Of a stretch of 58,645 bases of DNA, positions 42,319-52,200 are shown piece by piece. Under the pieces are notes generated by a model that was not told the origin of the DNA, ran no database searches, and saw nothing but the letters and a program-made list of their open reading frames with translations. The translations under genes were made by a program, and so were the position numbers. Position 1 is the first letter of the stretch. Each line of letters opens with the position of its first letter. The stretch comes from an uncultured Collinsella sp. (GTDB lineage: Bacteria; Actinomycetota; Coriobacteriia; Coriobacteriales; Coriobacteriaceae), in the NCBI GenBank assembly GCA_900545055.1, contig UQXP01000006.1, forward strand, positions 1 through 58,645, in the 5' to 3' direction.

Positions 42319-44496
42319 ATGTCCGAACTGTGCTCCGTGCCGCGCGTCTCGGAGCGCTTTGCCCAGAGCAATGCGCTCGACGAGGATATCGCGCGACTCA
42401 AATATGTTTCGGGCAAACGTGAGGAGGCCCTTCGCCGTCTGGGAATTCGGACGGTGGGGGACCTCCTTCTCCATATCCCTCATCGATACCTCGACTTTAC
42501 CCGTTCTTGGTCTATCGAGATGGCGCCCATCGGTACCGTGTGCACCATCATCGCCACGGTCGACCGTATCGTCCAAAAGCAGCCGCGTCCGCGCATGCAG
42601 GTGACCGAGGTCTCACTCGTTGATGAGACGGGCGTGCTGCAGGTCGCCTTTTTCCGCCAGCCCTGGATTGCCCAGCAGCTTAAGCAGGGCGACCGCCTGG
42701 CTGTGATGGGTAAGGTCGAGTTTGCCTACGGCTTTAAGCAGATGGCCTCGCCGCACTTTGAAAAGCTTGAGGAAGGGCGCGCCGCAGGCACTATTCTGCC
42801 GGTCCATTATGTGAGTGATGGCGTGAGCCAGGCGTGGATGCGCCGCATCGTAAGTGGCGCGCTCGAGCTCGTCGGGAATCCCTTCGACCCGATTCCCGCA
42901 CGCTTGCGCGTTAAACGTCGCCTGATGAGCAATGCCCGTGCGCTTCGATCTATCCATTTTCCCTCGAGCATGGCTGAGCGCGATATCGCGCGCGCACGGC
43001 TTGCCTACGAGGAGTGCCTCTACCTGCAGCTGGCGCTGCGCCTGCGCAACGACGGCGGTCTGGTCGATGTGATGCCCTACGCCCACGCCGCGGGCGAGCA
43101 CCTGGCCGCGCTTAAGCAGGCCCTGCCGTTTTCGCTGAGCGACGAGCAACAGGCCGCGTTCCAAGATATCCTGCGCGATATGTGCGATGGCGGGCGCGTA
43201 ATGAACCGCCTGCTGCTGGGCGATGTCGGTACCGGCAAGACCGCTGTTGCCGCCTGCGCGCTGGCTGTGGCTGCCGATAGCGGCACGCAGGCCTGCGTTA
43301 TGGCGCCTACGGGCGTGCTGGCGCGTCAATATGCCGATAAGACCGGTCCTCTGCTCTCGCAGGCCGGCATGTCCTGGGCGCTTCTGACGGGTGCCACGTC
43401 GGCCGCAGAGCGCGAGCGCATCCATGTACAGTTGGAATCGGGCGAGCTCGACGTTCTCTTTGGCACCCACGCGGTGCTTTCGGATAACGTTGCGTTCAAG
43501 CATCTGTCGCTCGTGGTCATCGATGAGCAGCACCGGTTTGGCGTCGGCCAACGCAACGCCCTGCGTGCGAAGGGCCCTGGTGCCGATCTGCTCGTTATGA
43601 CGGCAACGCCCATCCCGCGTACGCTGGCGCTTTCGGTCTACGGCGATCTGGACACGAGCATCATCCGCCATCGGCCCGTCCCTGGCGCTGGCGTGACGAC
43701 ACGCGTACTCACCGAGTCGAGCCGCGACCTTGCCTATGGCGCCATCCGCGAGGCGCATGAAAAGGGTCAGCAGGCCTACGTGATTTGCCCGCTCGTGGAG
43801 CCGAGTGACTCGGCCGATGAGTTGGAGGACGTGCCCGGTATCGCCCGCGATGATGAGGGCCGCGTGACGGTCCCCGTGCCGCTGCACGATACGGCGACCG
43901 AGCTCGACCGACTGCGCCTGGCGTTGCCGGGTCTTGCCATCGAGCGCCTTCACGGCCGCATGCCAGCGGGGGAGAAGGACCAGGTTATCGATGCCTTCAA
44001 GCGTGGCGAGATCGACGTTCTCGTCTCGACTACGGTGGTCGAGGTGGGCGTCGACGTGCCCAACGCCACCGCCATGGTCATCGAGAATGGCGAGCGCTTT
44101 GGGTTGGCGGCCTTGCACCAGCTGCGCGGGCGCGTGGGCCGCGGCAGCGTGTCGGGTACGTGCCTGGTCATGACGCACTCCAAGGGCAATGGCGGCGCGT
44201 CGGCGGCACAAGACCGCCTCCAGTCACTCGAGAAGACCTCGGACGGCTTTACGCTCGCCCAGATGGATCTGCGTTTGCGCCACGAGGGCGAGATTCTTGG
44301 CTACCGTCAGCATGGCGGCGTGACCCTGCACTTTGTGGACCTGGACGCCGACGAGGAATTGATCGAATGGGCCCATTTGGACGCGGTCGAGCTCTTGCGG
44401 TATGCTTGCAACCTTGACTCTGTGGCGACGCGTCCCTTGCGCGACGCGGTCGCCATGCGTTATCGACATATCTTTAAGGAGGTCAGCGGAGGATGA
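42319..44496 (+). CDS. recG: ATP-dependent DNA helicase RecG
   Basis: 725 residues. The N-terminal OB-type wedge domain is followed by the helicase core: LLGDVGTGKTAVAACAL (Walker A), VIDEQHRFGVGQRNALR (DEQH), MTATPIPRTLALSVYGDLD (motif III), then VSTTVVEVGVDVPNAT and QLRGRVGRG. It regresses stalled replication forks and processes recombination intermediates. The start ATG is ten bases after fakA with a weak ribosome binding site. It ends overlapping rsmD (ATGA). Confidence 0.93.
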   Translation: MSELCSVPRVSERFAQSNALDEDIARLKYVSGKREEALRRLGIRTVGDLLLHIPHRYLDFTRSWSIEMAPIGTVCTIIATVDRIVQKQPRPRMQVTEVSLVDETGVLQVAFFRQPWIAQQLKQGDRLAVMGKVEFAYGFKQMASPHFEKLEEGRAAGTILPVHYVSDGVSQAWMRRIVSGALELVGNPFDPIPARLRVKRRLMSNARALRSIHFPSSMAERDIARARLAYEECLYLQLALRLRNDGGLVDVMPYAHAAGEHLAALKQALPFSLSDEQQAAFQDILRDMCDGGRVMNRLLLGDVGTGKTAVAACALAVAADSGTQACVMAPTGVLARQYADKTGPLLSQAGMSWALLTGATSAAERERIHVQLESGELDVLFGTHAVLSDNVAFKHLSLVVIDEQHRFGVGQRNALRAKGPGADLLVMTATPIPRTLALSVYGDLDTSIIRHRPVPGAGVTTRVLTESSRDLAYGAIREAHEKGQQAYVICPLVEPSDSADELEDVPGIARDDEGRVTVPVPLHDTATELDRLRLALPGLAIERLHGRMPAGEKDQVIDAFKRGEIDVLVSTTVVEVGVDVPNATAMVIENGERFGLAALHQLRGRVGRGSVSGTCLVMTHSKGNGGASAAQDRLQSLEKTSDGFTLAQMDLRLRHEGEILGYRQHGGVTLHFVDLDADEELIEWAHLDAVELLRYACNLDSVATRPLRDAVAMRYRHIFKEVSGG

Positions 44497-45149
44497 GAAT
44501 CATCGGCGGCGAATGGCGCGGTCGTAAGATCGAGGAGCCCCGTGGTCGCGATGTCACCCGCCCCACGACTGATCGCGTGCGCGAGGCGTGCGCATCTATG
44601 GTCATGTCGGCATTCGATTTCGATTTGGACGAGGTTCGTGTGCTGGACGCCTTTGGCGGCTCCGGTGCCTTAGGGTTAGAGATGCTCTCTCGTGGGGCCC
44701 GCTCTCTCACGACGTTTGAGATCGATCGCAACGCCGCGCGGCTCATTACCAAGAATATCGAGTCGCTCTGCCGTGACCGTGCGCGCTGGCGCGTGGTGAC
44801 GGGTGACGTGCTGGCGAGCGCCTCGCGCGGCCGCGTGCCGGGCGGCCCCTTTGATCTGGTCCTGCTTGACCCGCCCTATGCTTTTGGTGCCGAGCCGGTC
44901 GAGGAACTGCTGCAGAACCTGGCTCAGCAGGGTCTGCTTGCACCTGGCGCTTATGCCCTGTTTGAGCATGCCGCCGCCGAAGCGGGCGCGCATCCGGCAG
45001 GCTTTGAGATCGTGCGCGAGAAGCGCTACGGCATTACCTCGGTCGACCTGCTTCGTTGGGTCGGCGATGACGATGGTGAGTGCGATAACGCCGGCACCGA
45101 TGCTGGCAACAACGATGTCACGACGTTTCAGGAGGACGCCCATGAATGA
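44493..45149 (+). CDS. rsmD: 16S rRNA m2G966 methyltransferase RsmD
   Basis: 218 residues. RIIGGEWRGRKI and TRPTTDRVREA begin the family pattern. The SAM-binding DAFGGSGALGLEMLSRG and catalytic DLVLLDPPYAFG (N/D-PPY) follow. It methylates guanine 966 in 16S rRNA. The last 25 residues are an Asp/Asn-rich tail. It overlaps recG by four bases and coaD by eight. Confidence 0.9.
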   Translation: MRIIGGEWRGRKIEEPRGRDVTRPTTDRVREACASMVMSAFDFDLDEVRVLDAFGGSGALGLEMLSRGARSLTTFEIDRNAARLITKNIESLCRDRARWRVVTGDVLASASRGRVPGGPFDLVLLDPPYAFGAEPVEELLQNLAQQGLLAPGAYALFEHAAAEAGAHPAGFEIVREKRYGITSVDLLRWVGDDDGECDNAGTDAGNNDVTTFQEDAHE

Positions 45150-45639
45150 CACCATCAACCGCGTGATCGTCCCTGGCACCTTCGATCCCATCACGTTTGG
45201 CCATATCGACGTCATCCGCCGCGCCCGCCGCATCTTTCCCAGCGTGATCGTCGCTGTTGCCGAGTCGCAGGGTAAAAACGGTGTGGGTACCACGTTTATG
45301 CTCGATGAGCGCGTGGCGCTGGCCCGCGAGGCGCTCGGTGATATCGACGGCGTCGAGGTCCTGCCCTTTACCGGCCTCTTGGTCGACTTCGCTCGCGAGC
45401 AGGGGGCGGGGGCCGTGGTCAAGGGCCTGCGCGCCATGACCGACTTTGAGTACGAGCTGCAGCAGGCAGACCTCAACTATCGCTTGGATAACGAGCTGGA
45501 GTCCATCTTTGTCATGAGCGCGCCGCAATACGGCTATATCTCGAGCTCGGTCGTTCGCCAGATCGCCTCGCTCGGCAGCGATGTATCGACGTTTGTCCCG
45601 CCCAACGTGGTCGAAGCGCTCAGACATCGCTTTTCGTGA
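45142..45639 (+). CDS. coaD: Phosphopantetheine adenylyltransferase
   Basis: 165 residues. RVIVPGTFDPITFGHIDVIRRA holds the TxGH-type nucleotide site, and YGYISSSVVRQIASLGSDV holds the ISST-like motif. It makes dephospho-CoA from 4'-phosphopantetheine. AGGAGGACGCCC precedes ATG at 45142. rsmD-coaD is a widespread pair. Confidence 0.95.
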   Translation: MNDTINRVIVPGTFDPITFGHIDVIRRARRIFPSVIVAVAESQGKNGVGTTFMLDERVALAREALGDIDGVEVLPFTGLLVDFAREQGAGAVVKGLRAMTDFEYELQQADLNYRLDNELESIFVMSAPQYGYISSSVVRQIASLGSDVSTFVPPNVVEALRHRFS

Positions 45640-45707
45640 CGTTTCTTATTGCCTGGTGGCATGTGGTAAACTAACACGATGATATGTTACCTATGAAAGG
45701 AGACCGG

Positions 45708-46205
45708 ATGCCGGGCGAGAATTTTCCTGGCGATAGGATCGTCAGCTTGGTCGATGAGCTCGAAGGGCTGATCGAGGAAGCCAAGCCGCCTTTCGGCAAG
45801 AACGCTCAGTTCAAGGCCATCGACGCCGACGTGTTCTTCAACATCCTCGACGAGATCCGCATGAGCTATCCGGAGGAGTGGCAGAAGTCCCGCCGTATCC
45901 TTAAGGAGCGCGAGGAGCTTATGGCTTCCGCCGCCGCTCAGGCCGATTCCATCATTGCCGACGCTCAGCAGCAGGCCCTCACCATTGCTGGTGAGCAGGA
46001 GATCGTCCGCTTAGCACAGCAGCAGGCCGACGACATCCGCGATCGTGCCCAGCAGTACGAGCGCGAGACGCGTTATGCTGCCGAGGACTACGCGGAGCAG
46101 GTCTTTACGCACCTGGAGGAGAACCTCAAGAGCCTGACCGGAACCGTTACCCGTTGCCGTCAGCAGCTCAACGAGGGTGTCGCCCAACAGAATGGTCAGT
46201 GGTAA
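45708..46205 (+). CDS. Coiled-coil protein, ATP-synthase-b/DivIVA-like
   Basis: 165 residues. A short N-terminal region with LVDELEGLIEEAKPPFG is followed by a long helix (about 60-150) rich in Glu, Gln, Ala and Arg (REELMASAAAQADSIIADAQ and onward), predicted to form a coiled coil. Start ATG at 45708 behind AAAGGAGACCGG. It overlaps yceD by one base. Coriobacterial genomes often carry such a gene between coaD and yceD; its role is not known to me. Confidence 0.7.
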   Translation: MPGENFPGDRIVSLVDELEGLIEEAKPPFGKNAQFKAIDADVFFNILDEIRMSYPEEWQKSRRILKEREELMASAAAQADSIIADAQQQALTIAGEQEIVRLAQQQADDIRDRAQQYERETRYAAEDYAEQVFTHLEENLKSLTGTVTRCRQQLNEGVAQQNGQW

Positions 46206-46759
46206 TGGCTGAGTTCCCGAGCGTTACCGTCGATCTTTCCGAGCAGCTTGAGTTTCCTGGTGATTCGTATCCGCTGACCGGTAAGGTCGATGTCGCCACC
46301 TACATGGTGGGCGAGAAGGAGTACCAGCTACAGGACGGCATCGACTACGACGTTGTCTTTACCAATGCCGGTACCGGTGTCTTGCTTACGGGCATGGTCC
46401 GCGCGCACGCCACCGGCGAGTGCGACCGTTGCCTGGAGCCCGCCTCGTTTGATATCGCCGGCGAGATCGAGGAGTTCTACCTCTTTGAGGAGCCCGAGGA
46501 TCCCGAGGCCTACGAGGACGGCTACGAGCTCCTGGGTGAGGACCGCATCGTCGATCTGGGTGAGCCCATCAATGACGCGGTCGTTATGGAGACGCCGTTT
46601 GTGGTGCTCTGCAAGCCCGATTGCCGCGGTCTGTGTCCCACTTGCGGTTGCAATCTCAACGTCGAGCAATGCGATTGCGCCGCCCAGGCAGAGGCAGAAT
46701 GGGCTGCTGCCACGGAAAATCCATTTGCAGCATTGAAGAATCTCAAGCTCGATGAGTAA
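46205..46759 (+). CDS. yceD: YceD family protein (DUF177)
   Basis: 184 residues. GECDRCLEPASFDIAGEI and the C-terminal zinc-binding set CKPDCRGLCPTCGCNLN match DUF177. YceD is needed for 23S rRNA accumulation in plants and bacteria and is commonly encoded just before rpmF, as here. The start overlaps the previous stop (TAATG). Confidence 0.88.
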   Translation: MAEFPSVTVDLSEQLEFPGDSYPLTGKVDVATYMVGEKEYQLQDGIDYDVVFTNAGTGVLLTGMVRAHATGECDRCLEPASFDIAGEIEEFYLFEEPEDPEAYEDGYELLGEDRIVDLGEPINDAVVMETPFVVLCKPDCRGLCPTCGCNLNVEQCDCAAQAEAEWAAATENPFAALKNLKLDE

Positions 46760-46823
46760 AACTGTGGTAGTATCGCTACTTGCGCGTAATCGCCACACTG
46801 GATAGTTCATAAGGAAGGTCACT

Positions 46824-47003
46824 ATGCCCGTACCTAAACAAAAGCAGGGTCGTATCCGCACTCACACCCGTCGTTCCGCCAACATGAAGATCTCGGCTGC
46901 GGCTCAGTCCACGTGCCCCCGTTGCGGCGCTGTCAAGCTTCCGCACCACGTGTGCCCCAGCTGCGGTTTCTACAAGGACCGCGAGGTTATCGTTACCGAG
47001 TAA
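46824..47003 (+). CDS. rpmF: Ribosomal protein bL32
   Basis: 59 residues. MPVPKQKQGRIRTHTRRS and a zinc ribbon CPRCG...CPSCGFYKDRE identify L32 of the zinc-binding (C+) form. AAGGAAGGTCACT precedes the ATG. It lies between yceD and plsX, the standard position. Confidence 0.95.
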   Translation: MPVPKQKQGRIRTHTRRSANMKISAAAQSTCPRCGAVKLPHHVCPSCGFYKDREVIVTE

Positions 47004-47043
47004 CGGTATACTCTGGATGCGATGCCGTTCCAAATGGAACCAC

Positions 47044-47074
47044 AATGGCCGGCTCAATGAGTCGGCCATTTTTG
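47044..47074 (+). terminator. Terminator between rpmF and plsX
   Basis: AATGGCC and GGCCATT pair around an inner GGCTC/GAGTC stem, followed by TTTTTG. It probably lowers transcription into plsX relative to rpmF. Confidence 0.65.
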
Positions 47075-47090
47075 TATAAGGAGCATGTAT

Positions 47091-48110
47091 ATGAGTAACG
47101 TTCGCGTTTGTGTAGACGTTGTGGGCGGAGACGAGAAACCTCAGGTTGTTCTCGATGGTATCGAGGCTGCGCTTGCCGCCGATCCCGATATCGAGGTCTT
47201 GGCAGCTGGCCCCTCTGAAATCGTCAATCCCTTTGCTGCTTCCCATGCACGTGTTGAGGCCCTTGAGGCACCCGACGTTATCGCCATGGATGACGATCCC
47301 ATTCGCGCCGTGATGACCAAGCGCAAGTCGTCGATCGTGCTGTCGTGCCGCGCCATCAAGAAGGGCAATGCGGACGCGTTCTTCTCCGCCGGCTCGACCG
47401 GTGCCATGACAGCTGCCGCGACCGCCTACGTCACACCGTTTAGGTATCAAGCCGAAGGCAAGAAGCAGCCGGTGCGTCCCTGTCTGACCAATGCACTGCC
47501 CAATCGCGCCGGCGGTCTGACGGTGCTGTGCGATATGGGCGCCAACCCCGATGTCGAGGTCGACGACATGGTGCGTTTTGCCCAGATGGGTAGCGCCTAT
47601 GCCCGCGTTGTCCTGGGCATCGAGCATCCTCGCGTGGGCCTGCTTGCCAATGGCACCGAGGATGAGAAGGGTTCCAACTTTACCAAGGCCTGCTTCCCGG
47701 CCATGAAAGCCGCTGTTCCGGGCTTTGTGGGCAACTGCGAAGGTACCGACCTTACTTCGGGCAATTTCGATGTCGTTGTTGCCGACGGCATGTCGGGCAA
47801 TATCGCTCTCAAGGCTACCGAGGGCGCTGCCAAGTTTTTGCTGCAGGAGCTCAAGGGTGCCTTTATGTCCTCGCTCGGCACCAAGATCGCCGCGCTGCTC
47901 ATCAAAAAGCAGATGCGCGAGATTAAGGCCAAACTCTCCGGCGATGCCAAGGGCGGCGCCATCCTGCTGGGCCTGCGCGGTGTGGTCTTGATCGGCCACG
48001 GCGCCACGTCGGTCGAGGCTGTCAAAAACGGCACGCTCGCCGCGGCTGAGGCCGTACGTGCCGGACTGGTCGAGAACGTCGCCAACTCCATGGACGGCAT
48101 CGTTTTATAA
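47091..48110 (+). CDS. plsX: Phosphate acyltransferase PlsX
   Basis: 339 residues. VCVDVVGGDEKPQVVLDGI, SAGSTGAMTAAATAYV and VVADGMSGNIALKATEG are family blocks. It makes acyl-phosphate from acyl-ACP for phospholipid synthesis. ATG at 47091 is chosen because AAGGAG lies seven bases upstream; another ATG six bases earlier would be too close. Confidence 0.93.
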   Translation: MSNVRVCVDVVGGDEKPQVVLDGIEAALAADPDIEVLAAGPSEIVNPFAASHARVEALEAPDVIAMDDDPIRAVMTKRKSSIVLSCRAIKKGNADAFFSAGSTGAMTAAATAYVTPFRYQAEGKKQPVRPCLTNALPNRAGGLTVLCDMGANPDVEVDDMVRFAQMGSAYARVVLGIEHPRVGLLANGTEDEKGSNFTKACFPAMKAAVPGFVGNCEGTDLTSGNFDVVVADGMSGNIALKATEGAAKFLLQELKGAFMSSLGTKIAALLIKKQMREIKAKLSGDAKGGAILLGLRGVVLIGHGATSVEAVKNGTLAAAEAVRAGLVENVANSMDGIVL

Positions 48111-48166
48111 CAGCGGCGTTATCCGCCTCGGGGCGTGCGTCGTGGGGTAGAATCAGAACCGTGTCT

Positions 48167-48195
48167 TGGTACCGCCCGGGCGGTACCATTCTTTT
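48167..48195 (+). terminator. Palindromic hairpin ahead of acpP
   Basis: TGGTACCGCCC is followed directly by GGGCGGTACCA (48167-48188), then TTCTTTT. It folds as a 9-bp stem with a CCGG loop, a compact terminator or attenuator between plsX and acpP. Confidence 0.6.
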
Positions 48196-48224
48196 GGTAT
48201 TCATGCACTATGAGAGGAAGCGCT

Positions 48225-48467
48225 ATGGACCGCTCCGAAATCTTCGACAAGATCGCCGAGGTCACTGCTGACGTTCTGGGCGTCGATGTTGCCGAAATTA
48301 GCGATGAGACCACCTTTGACGACCTCGATGCCAACTCGCTCGAGCGCCTGCAGCTGGTTACGGCTATCGAGGACGAGTTCAACCTCGAGATCGATGACGA
48401 GACCCTGCTCTCGCTCAACTCTGTCGCCGACGCCGTCGACGCTATCGAAAACGCCAGGGAGGCCTAG
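48225..48467 (+). CDS. acpP: Acyl carrier protein
   Basis: 80 residues. DDLDANSLERLQLVTAIEDEF carries the Ser to which phosphopantetheine is attached. The residue before it is Asn, where most ACPs have Asp (ADSL). The start is behind GAGAGGAAGCGCT. The carrier for fatty acid synthesis, it lies between plsX and rnc as usual. Confidence 0.92.
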   Translation: MDRSEIFDKIAEVTADVLGVDVAEISDETTFDDLDANSLERLQLVTAIEDEFNLEIDDETLLSLNSVADAVDAIENAREA

Positions 48468-48470
48468 GTC

Positions 48471-49196
48471 TTGGCTTTGTCTGAACGACTTACGCGCGCC
48501 CAGGAAATTCTGGGCCACGAGTTCAATAATAAGGTGCTGCTGCGCGCGGCCCTTACGCATCCCTCGGCAGTCGAGGGCCAGCCGGTTTCTGCCAGCTATG
48601 AACGCCTTGAGTTCTTGGGCGATTCCATTTTGGGCGCTGTGGTCGCACGCTCCCTGTTTGAGTCCTATCCGGAGTTTGACGAGGGCAAGCTCACGCGCCT
48701 GAAGGTGTCGCTTGTCTCGGGCGCTACGCTGTCCGAGGTTTCTCACGAGCTGGGCATCGATGACATCATCATCTTTGGTGCCTCCGAGACCGGTACCGGT
48801 GCGCGCGGCCTGCATTCGGCGCTCGAGAACGTCTACGAGTCGCTCGTGGGCGCACTGTACCTGGATGCCGGCTGGGATGCCGCAGCGGAGTTTATCCATC
48901 GTACGCTTAAGCCGCATTTGGCTTCCGAGCGTGCCGAGCATCCTGCGAACCCCAAGTCGTTTTTGCAGGAGTGCGTGCAAGCCGACGGTCACGAACCCCC
49001 GGCTTACAAGCTTGTTGGCTCCGAGGGCCCGGCGCATGCGCCCACCTTTACCGCCGTGGTTTTGATCGATGGTATTCGCCAGGGTCGCGGCTCCGGCTCT
49101 TCAAAGAAGGAAGCCGAGGGAGCCGCCGCGCTCGAAGCGCTCGACCGCATGGGTTACACCACCAACGGCGTGATTCTGAACAAGAAGCACGTGTAA
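48471..49196 (+). CDS. rnc: Ribonuclease III
   Basis: 241 residues. The nuclease domain has YERLEFLGDSILGAVVA (catalytic signature) and ENVYESLVGALYLDAG. The double-stranded RNA-binding domain has PKSFLQECVQADG...GRGSGSSKKEAEGAAALEAL. It processes rRNA and other duplex RNA. The start is TTG three bases after acpP. Confidence 0.93.
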   Translation: MALSERLTRAQEILGHEFNNKVLLRAALTHPSAVEGQPVSASYERLEFLGDSILGAVVARSLFESYPEFDEGKLTRLKVSLVSGATLSEVSHELGIDDIIIFGASETGTGARGLHSALENVYESLVGALYLDAGWDAAAEFIHRTLKPHLASERAEHPANPKSFLQECVQADGHEPPAYKLVGSEGPAHAPTFTAVVLIDGIRQGRGSGSSKKEAEGAAALEALDRMGYTTNGVILNKKHV

Positions 49197-49206
49197 GCGA
49201 GGAACC

Positions 49207-52200
49207 GTGTATCTCAAGTCCCTCACGCTCAAAGGGTTCAAGTCGTTTGCCGACCGCGCCCATATGACGTTTGAGCCGGGCCTGACCGTCATCGTCGGTC
49301 CTAACGGCTCGGGAAAATCGAACATCTCCGACTCCATCCTGTGGGTCCTGGGCGAGCAGAGCGCCAAGCAGCTGCGCGGCCAGGCCATGGAGGACGTCAT
49401 CTTCTCGGGCTCGTCGGCTCGCAAGCCGGTGGGTGTGGCCGAGGTTACGCTGGTGCTCGATAACTCGGACCATATGCTGCCCGTCGACTTTGACGAAGTC
49501 GCCATCACCCGTCGCATGTATCGCTCGGGCGAGAGCGAGTACCTTATCAACTCGAGTCCGTGCCGCTTGATGGACATTCAGGATATCCTGCACGATTCGG
49601 GCCTGGGCAAGGATACGCATTCCATCATCAGTCAGGGCAAGCTCGACGCCATTTTGCAGAGCCGCCCCGAGGAGCGCCGCGCCCTCATCGAGGAAGCCGC
49701 CGGTATCTCCAAGCACAAACGTCGCAAGGAGCGTGCGCTCAAAAAGATCAAGTCGATGGACGAGCACCTGACCCGTGCTCGCGACATCAATAAGGAAATC
49801 GCCCGTCAGCTGCGGCCGCTGGAGCGTCAGGTCGATCGCGCGCGCAAGTACAAAGAGCTGTCCTCGCGCGCGAACGAACTTACGCAGATGTTGGCCGTCG
49901 ACGAGCTTCGTTCGCTGCAGTCGCAGTGGAACGACCTGGAGAGCCGCTCCAAAGAGGGCGCGGCCGAGCTTGAGCTTGCGCAGTACCGCTTAGGCGAGAA
50001 AGAGCGCGAGCTCGAGAAGCTTCAGGTCATGCTCGAGGAAAAAGGCCTGTTTGTGGGCGACCTGGGCGAGCAGCGCCGCCATATGCAAGATGTGGTCGGC
50101 CGCATTAACTCCGATATGCGCCTGCTCGAGGAAAAGGGCCACAACATGGTGTCGCGCCTGTCCGACATGCGCGGACAGATCTCGGGTTCCGAACATCAGC
50201 GCCGTCGCGTGGTCGAGGAACTCGAGGATGCGCGCGCCCAGCTCGAGGAAGTGACCGGCGCGCATATGCAGGCCCAGGAGGACGTTGACGCCGCCGGTCC
50301 TGCCGCCGCTGCGCTCCACGAGCGTCGCGTGGCGCTCGACAATCAGATTTCGCAGCTCACGCGTGAACAGCGCGATGTGCAGCGTGTGGCCGATAACGCC
50401 GCGCTCGAGCTCGCCAAGGTGAAGGACTCCTTGAGCAACGCCGAGGTCGAGGACAACATGTATGCCTCGCGCCTGGAGCAGATTGACGAGCAGCTCGAGG
50501 AGGTCACGGCCTCGCTCGAGAGCCGTCGTGACCGTGCTGAGGAGCTTGACGGCGCTCTTGAGGCTGCCCGTCAGTCTCAGACCGATGCACGTGAGGCTGC
50601 CGAGGTCGCTCGCGCTGCTCTTAAGGACCTGCGTAATCGTGAGAGCGAGGCGCGCAACAAGCTGTCCGAGGTCCGCTCGGAGCTTGCCAGCCAAAAGAAG
50701 CTCGATGCCCGCATGGCCGACAGCTCGCCGCTCGTGAGCCGACTGGTGGGGGCGTTGGGCGATGACGTAACGGGCCGCTTGGGTGACGTGCTCGAAGCCC
50801 CGCGCGAGCTTGAGGGCTTGGTTGAGCAGCTGCTCGCCGGCGATATCGATGCCCTGCTGTTCGATGATGCCGCCGCACTGGAGCGCGCCGGTCGCGCCGC
50901 CCTGGACCAGAAGAAGGCCTCGGGCGAGGCGTTGCTGGTGGCGCGCGGCGTGAGCGGCTCTACCGCCGCTGAGGGCGCTGCCGGTATCCGCCTGGTTGAT
51001 CGTCTGTCCGTGCGCGCAGGCTACGGACCCGTCGTCGAGGCGCTGCTCGGCGGCTATTACGTGGTCGATGACTTGGCTGCCGCGCTGTTGGCGCCGGTCG
51101 TTGACGGTGTGACCTATGTGACTCCCGATGGCGCCCGCGTAAGCTGTGGCGGCCTGGTGCGCGTGGGCCTCGATGCTGGCGAGGCCTCGGGTGCTCTGGA
51201 GCGTAAGCGTCGCATTCGCGAGCTGGAGGGGCTTGAGCCCGATCTGGCTGCCGTGTTTGAGCATGTGTCGGATCAGGTCGTCGAGGCCAACGTTGCCGTC
51301 GAGGAGGCCCGTGCCGCCGAGGGCGATGCCGCCGGTGAGATCGCCCGTCTTGAGGGCGAGCGCCGCTCGCTGCTCTCCGAGATCGGCCGCTTGGAGCAAA
51401 GCGCCAACAATGCCGAGGTCGAGCGCGTGCGCATCTCCAAGCGCCGCGAGCAGGCTGCCGAGGCCGTTCGTGCCGCGCGCCCGCGCGTTGACGAGCTCAC
51501 CCGTTCGCGTGACGAGGCGCGTGCACAGGCAAGCGACCTGGGCCTCCAGATTGCCGAGGCCAACGATGAGCTCGATCGCGTTCGCCGTGACGATTCCGAG
51601 GCCGCCGGTAAGCTCGCCGATGCCAAGGTGCGCCTGGCCCAGACGAGCGAGCGCCTGCGTTCGCTGAAGGGCCGCGTGCCCGACCTTGAGCATCGTCTTG
51701 AGGGCATCGACCGTCGTATCCGCGGAACACGCCAGGCTTCGCGCTCGCTCGAGCTGCTGCGCCTGCGCGTCGATCCCATGCACGAACGCTATTCTGCCCT
51801 GTTGGAACGCGCGTCGGATTGGGCAGCGCGCCTGCGTGACCAGGCCTCTCTGGAGGAGGCGGACTCCGCTTCGCTCAAGAAGACCATCGAGGATGCCAAG
51901 GCAGAGGTTGCCCGCGCTAAGGAGCGGGTCGATACCGCCTCCGCCACGCAAAACGAGTTCAAGGTCGCGCGTGGCAAGCTCGAGGTGCAGGTGGAGGCCG
52001 CCATCAAGGCCATTACCGCCGATGGCACCACGGTGCTCGAGGAAGCGCTCATGCTTCCCGCGCCCACCGACCGTGACGCTGCTGAACGCGAGCTCAACCA
52101 GCTCGTGCGTCAGATCAACAACCTGGGCCCTGTGAACCAGGTTGCCATGGAGGAGTACGAGCAGCTCAAGCGCCGCGCCGATTACATCGAGGAGCAGCTG

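Noticed and set aside
44803..45141. Long upstream extension of the coaD frame
   Set aside because: It lies inside rsmD in another frame; CoaD homology begins at the ATG at 45142 behind AGGAGG.
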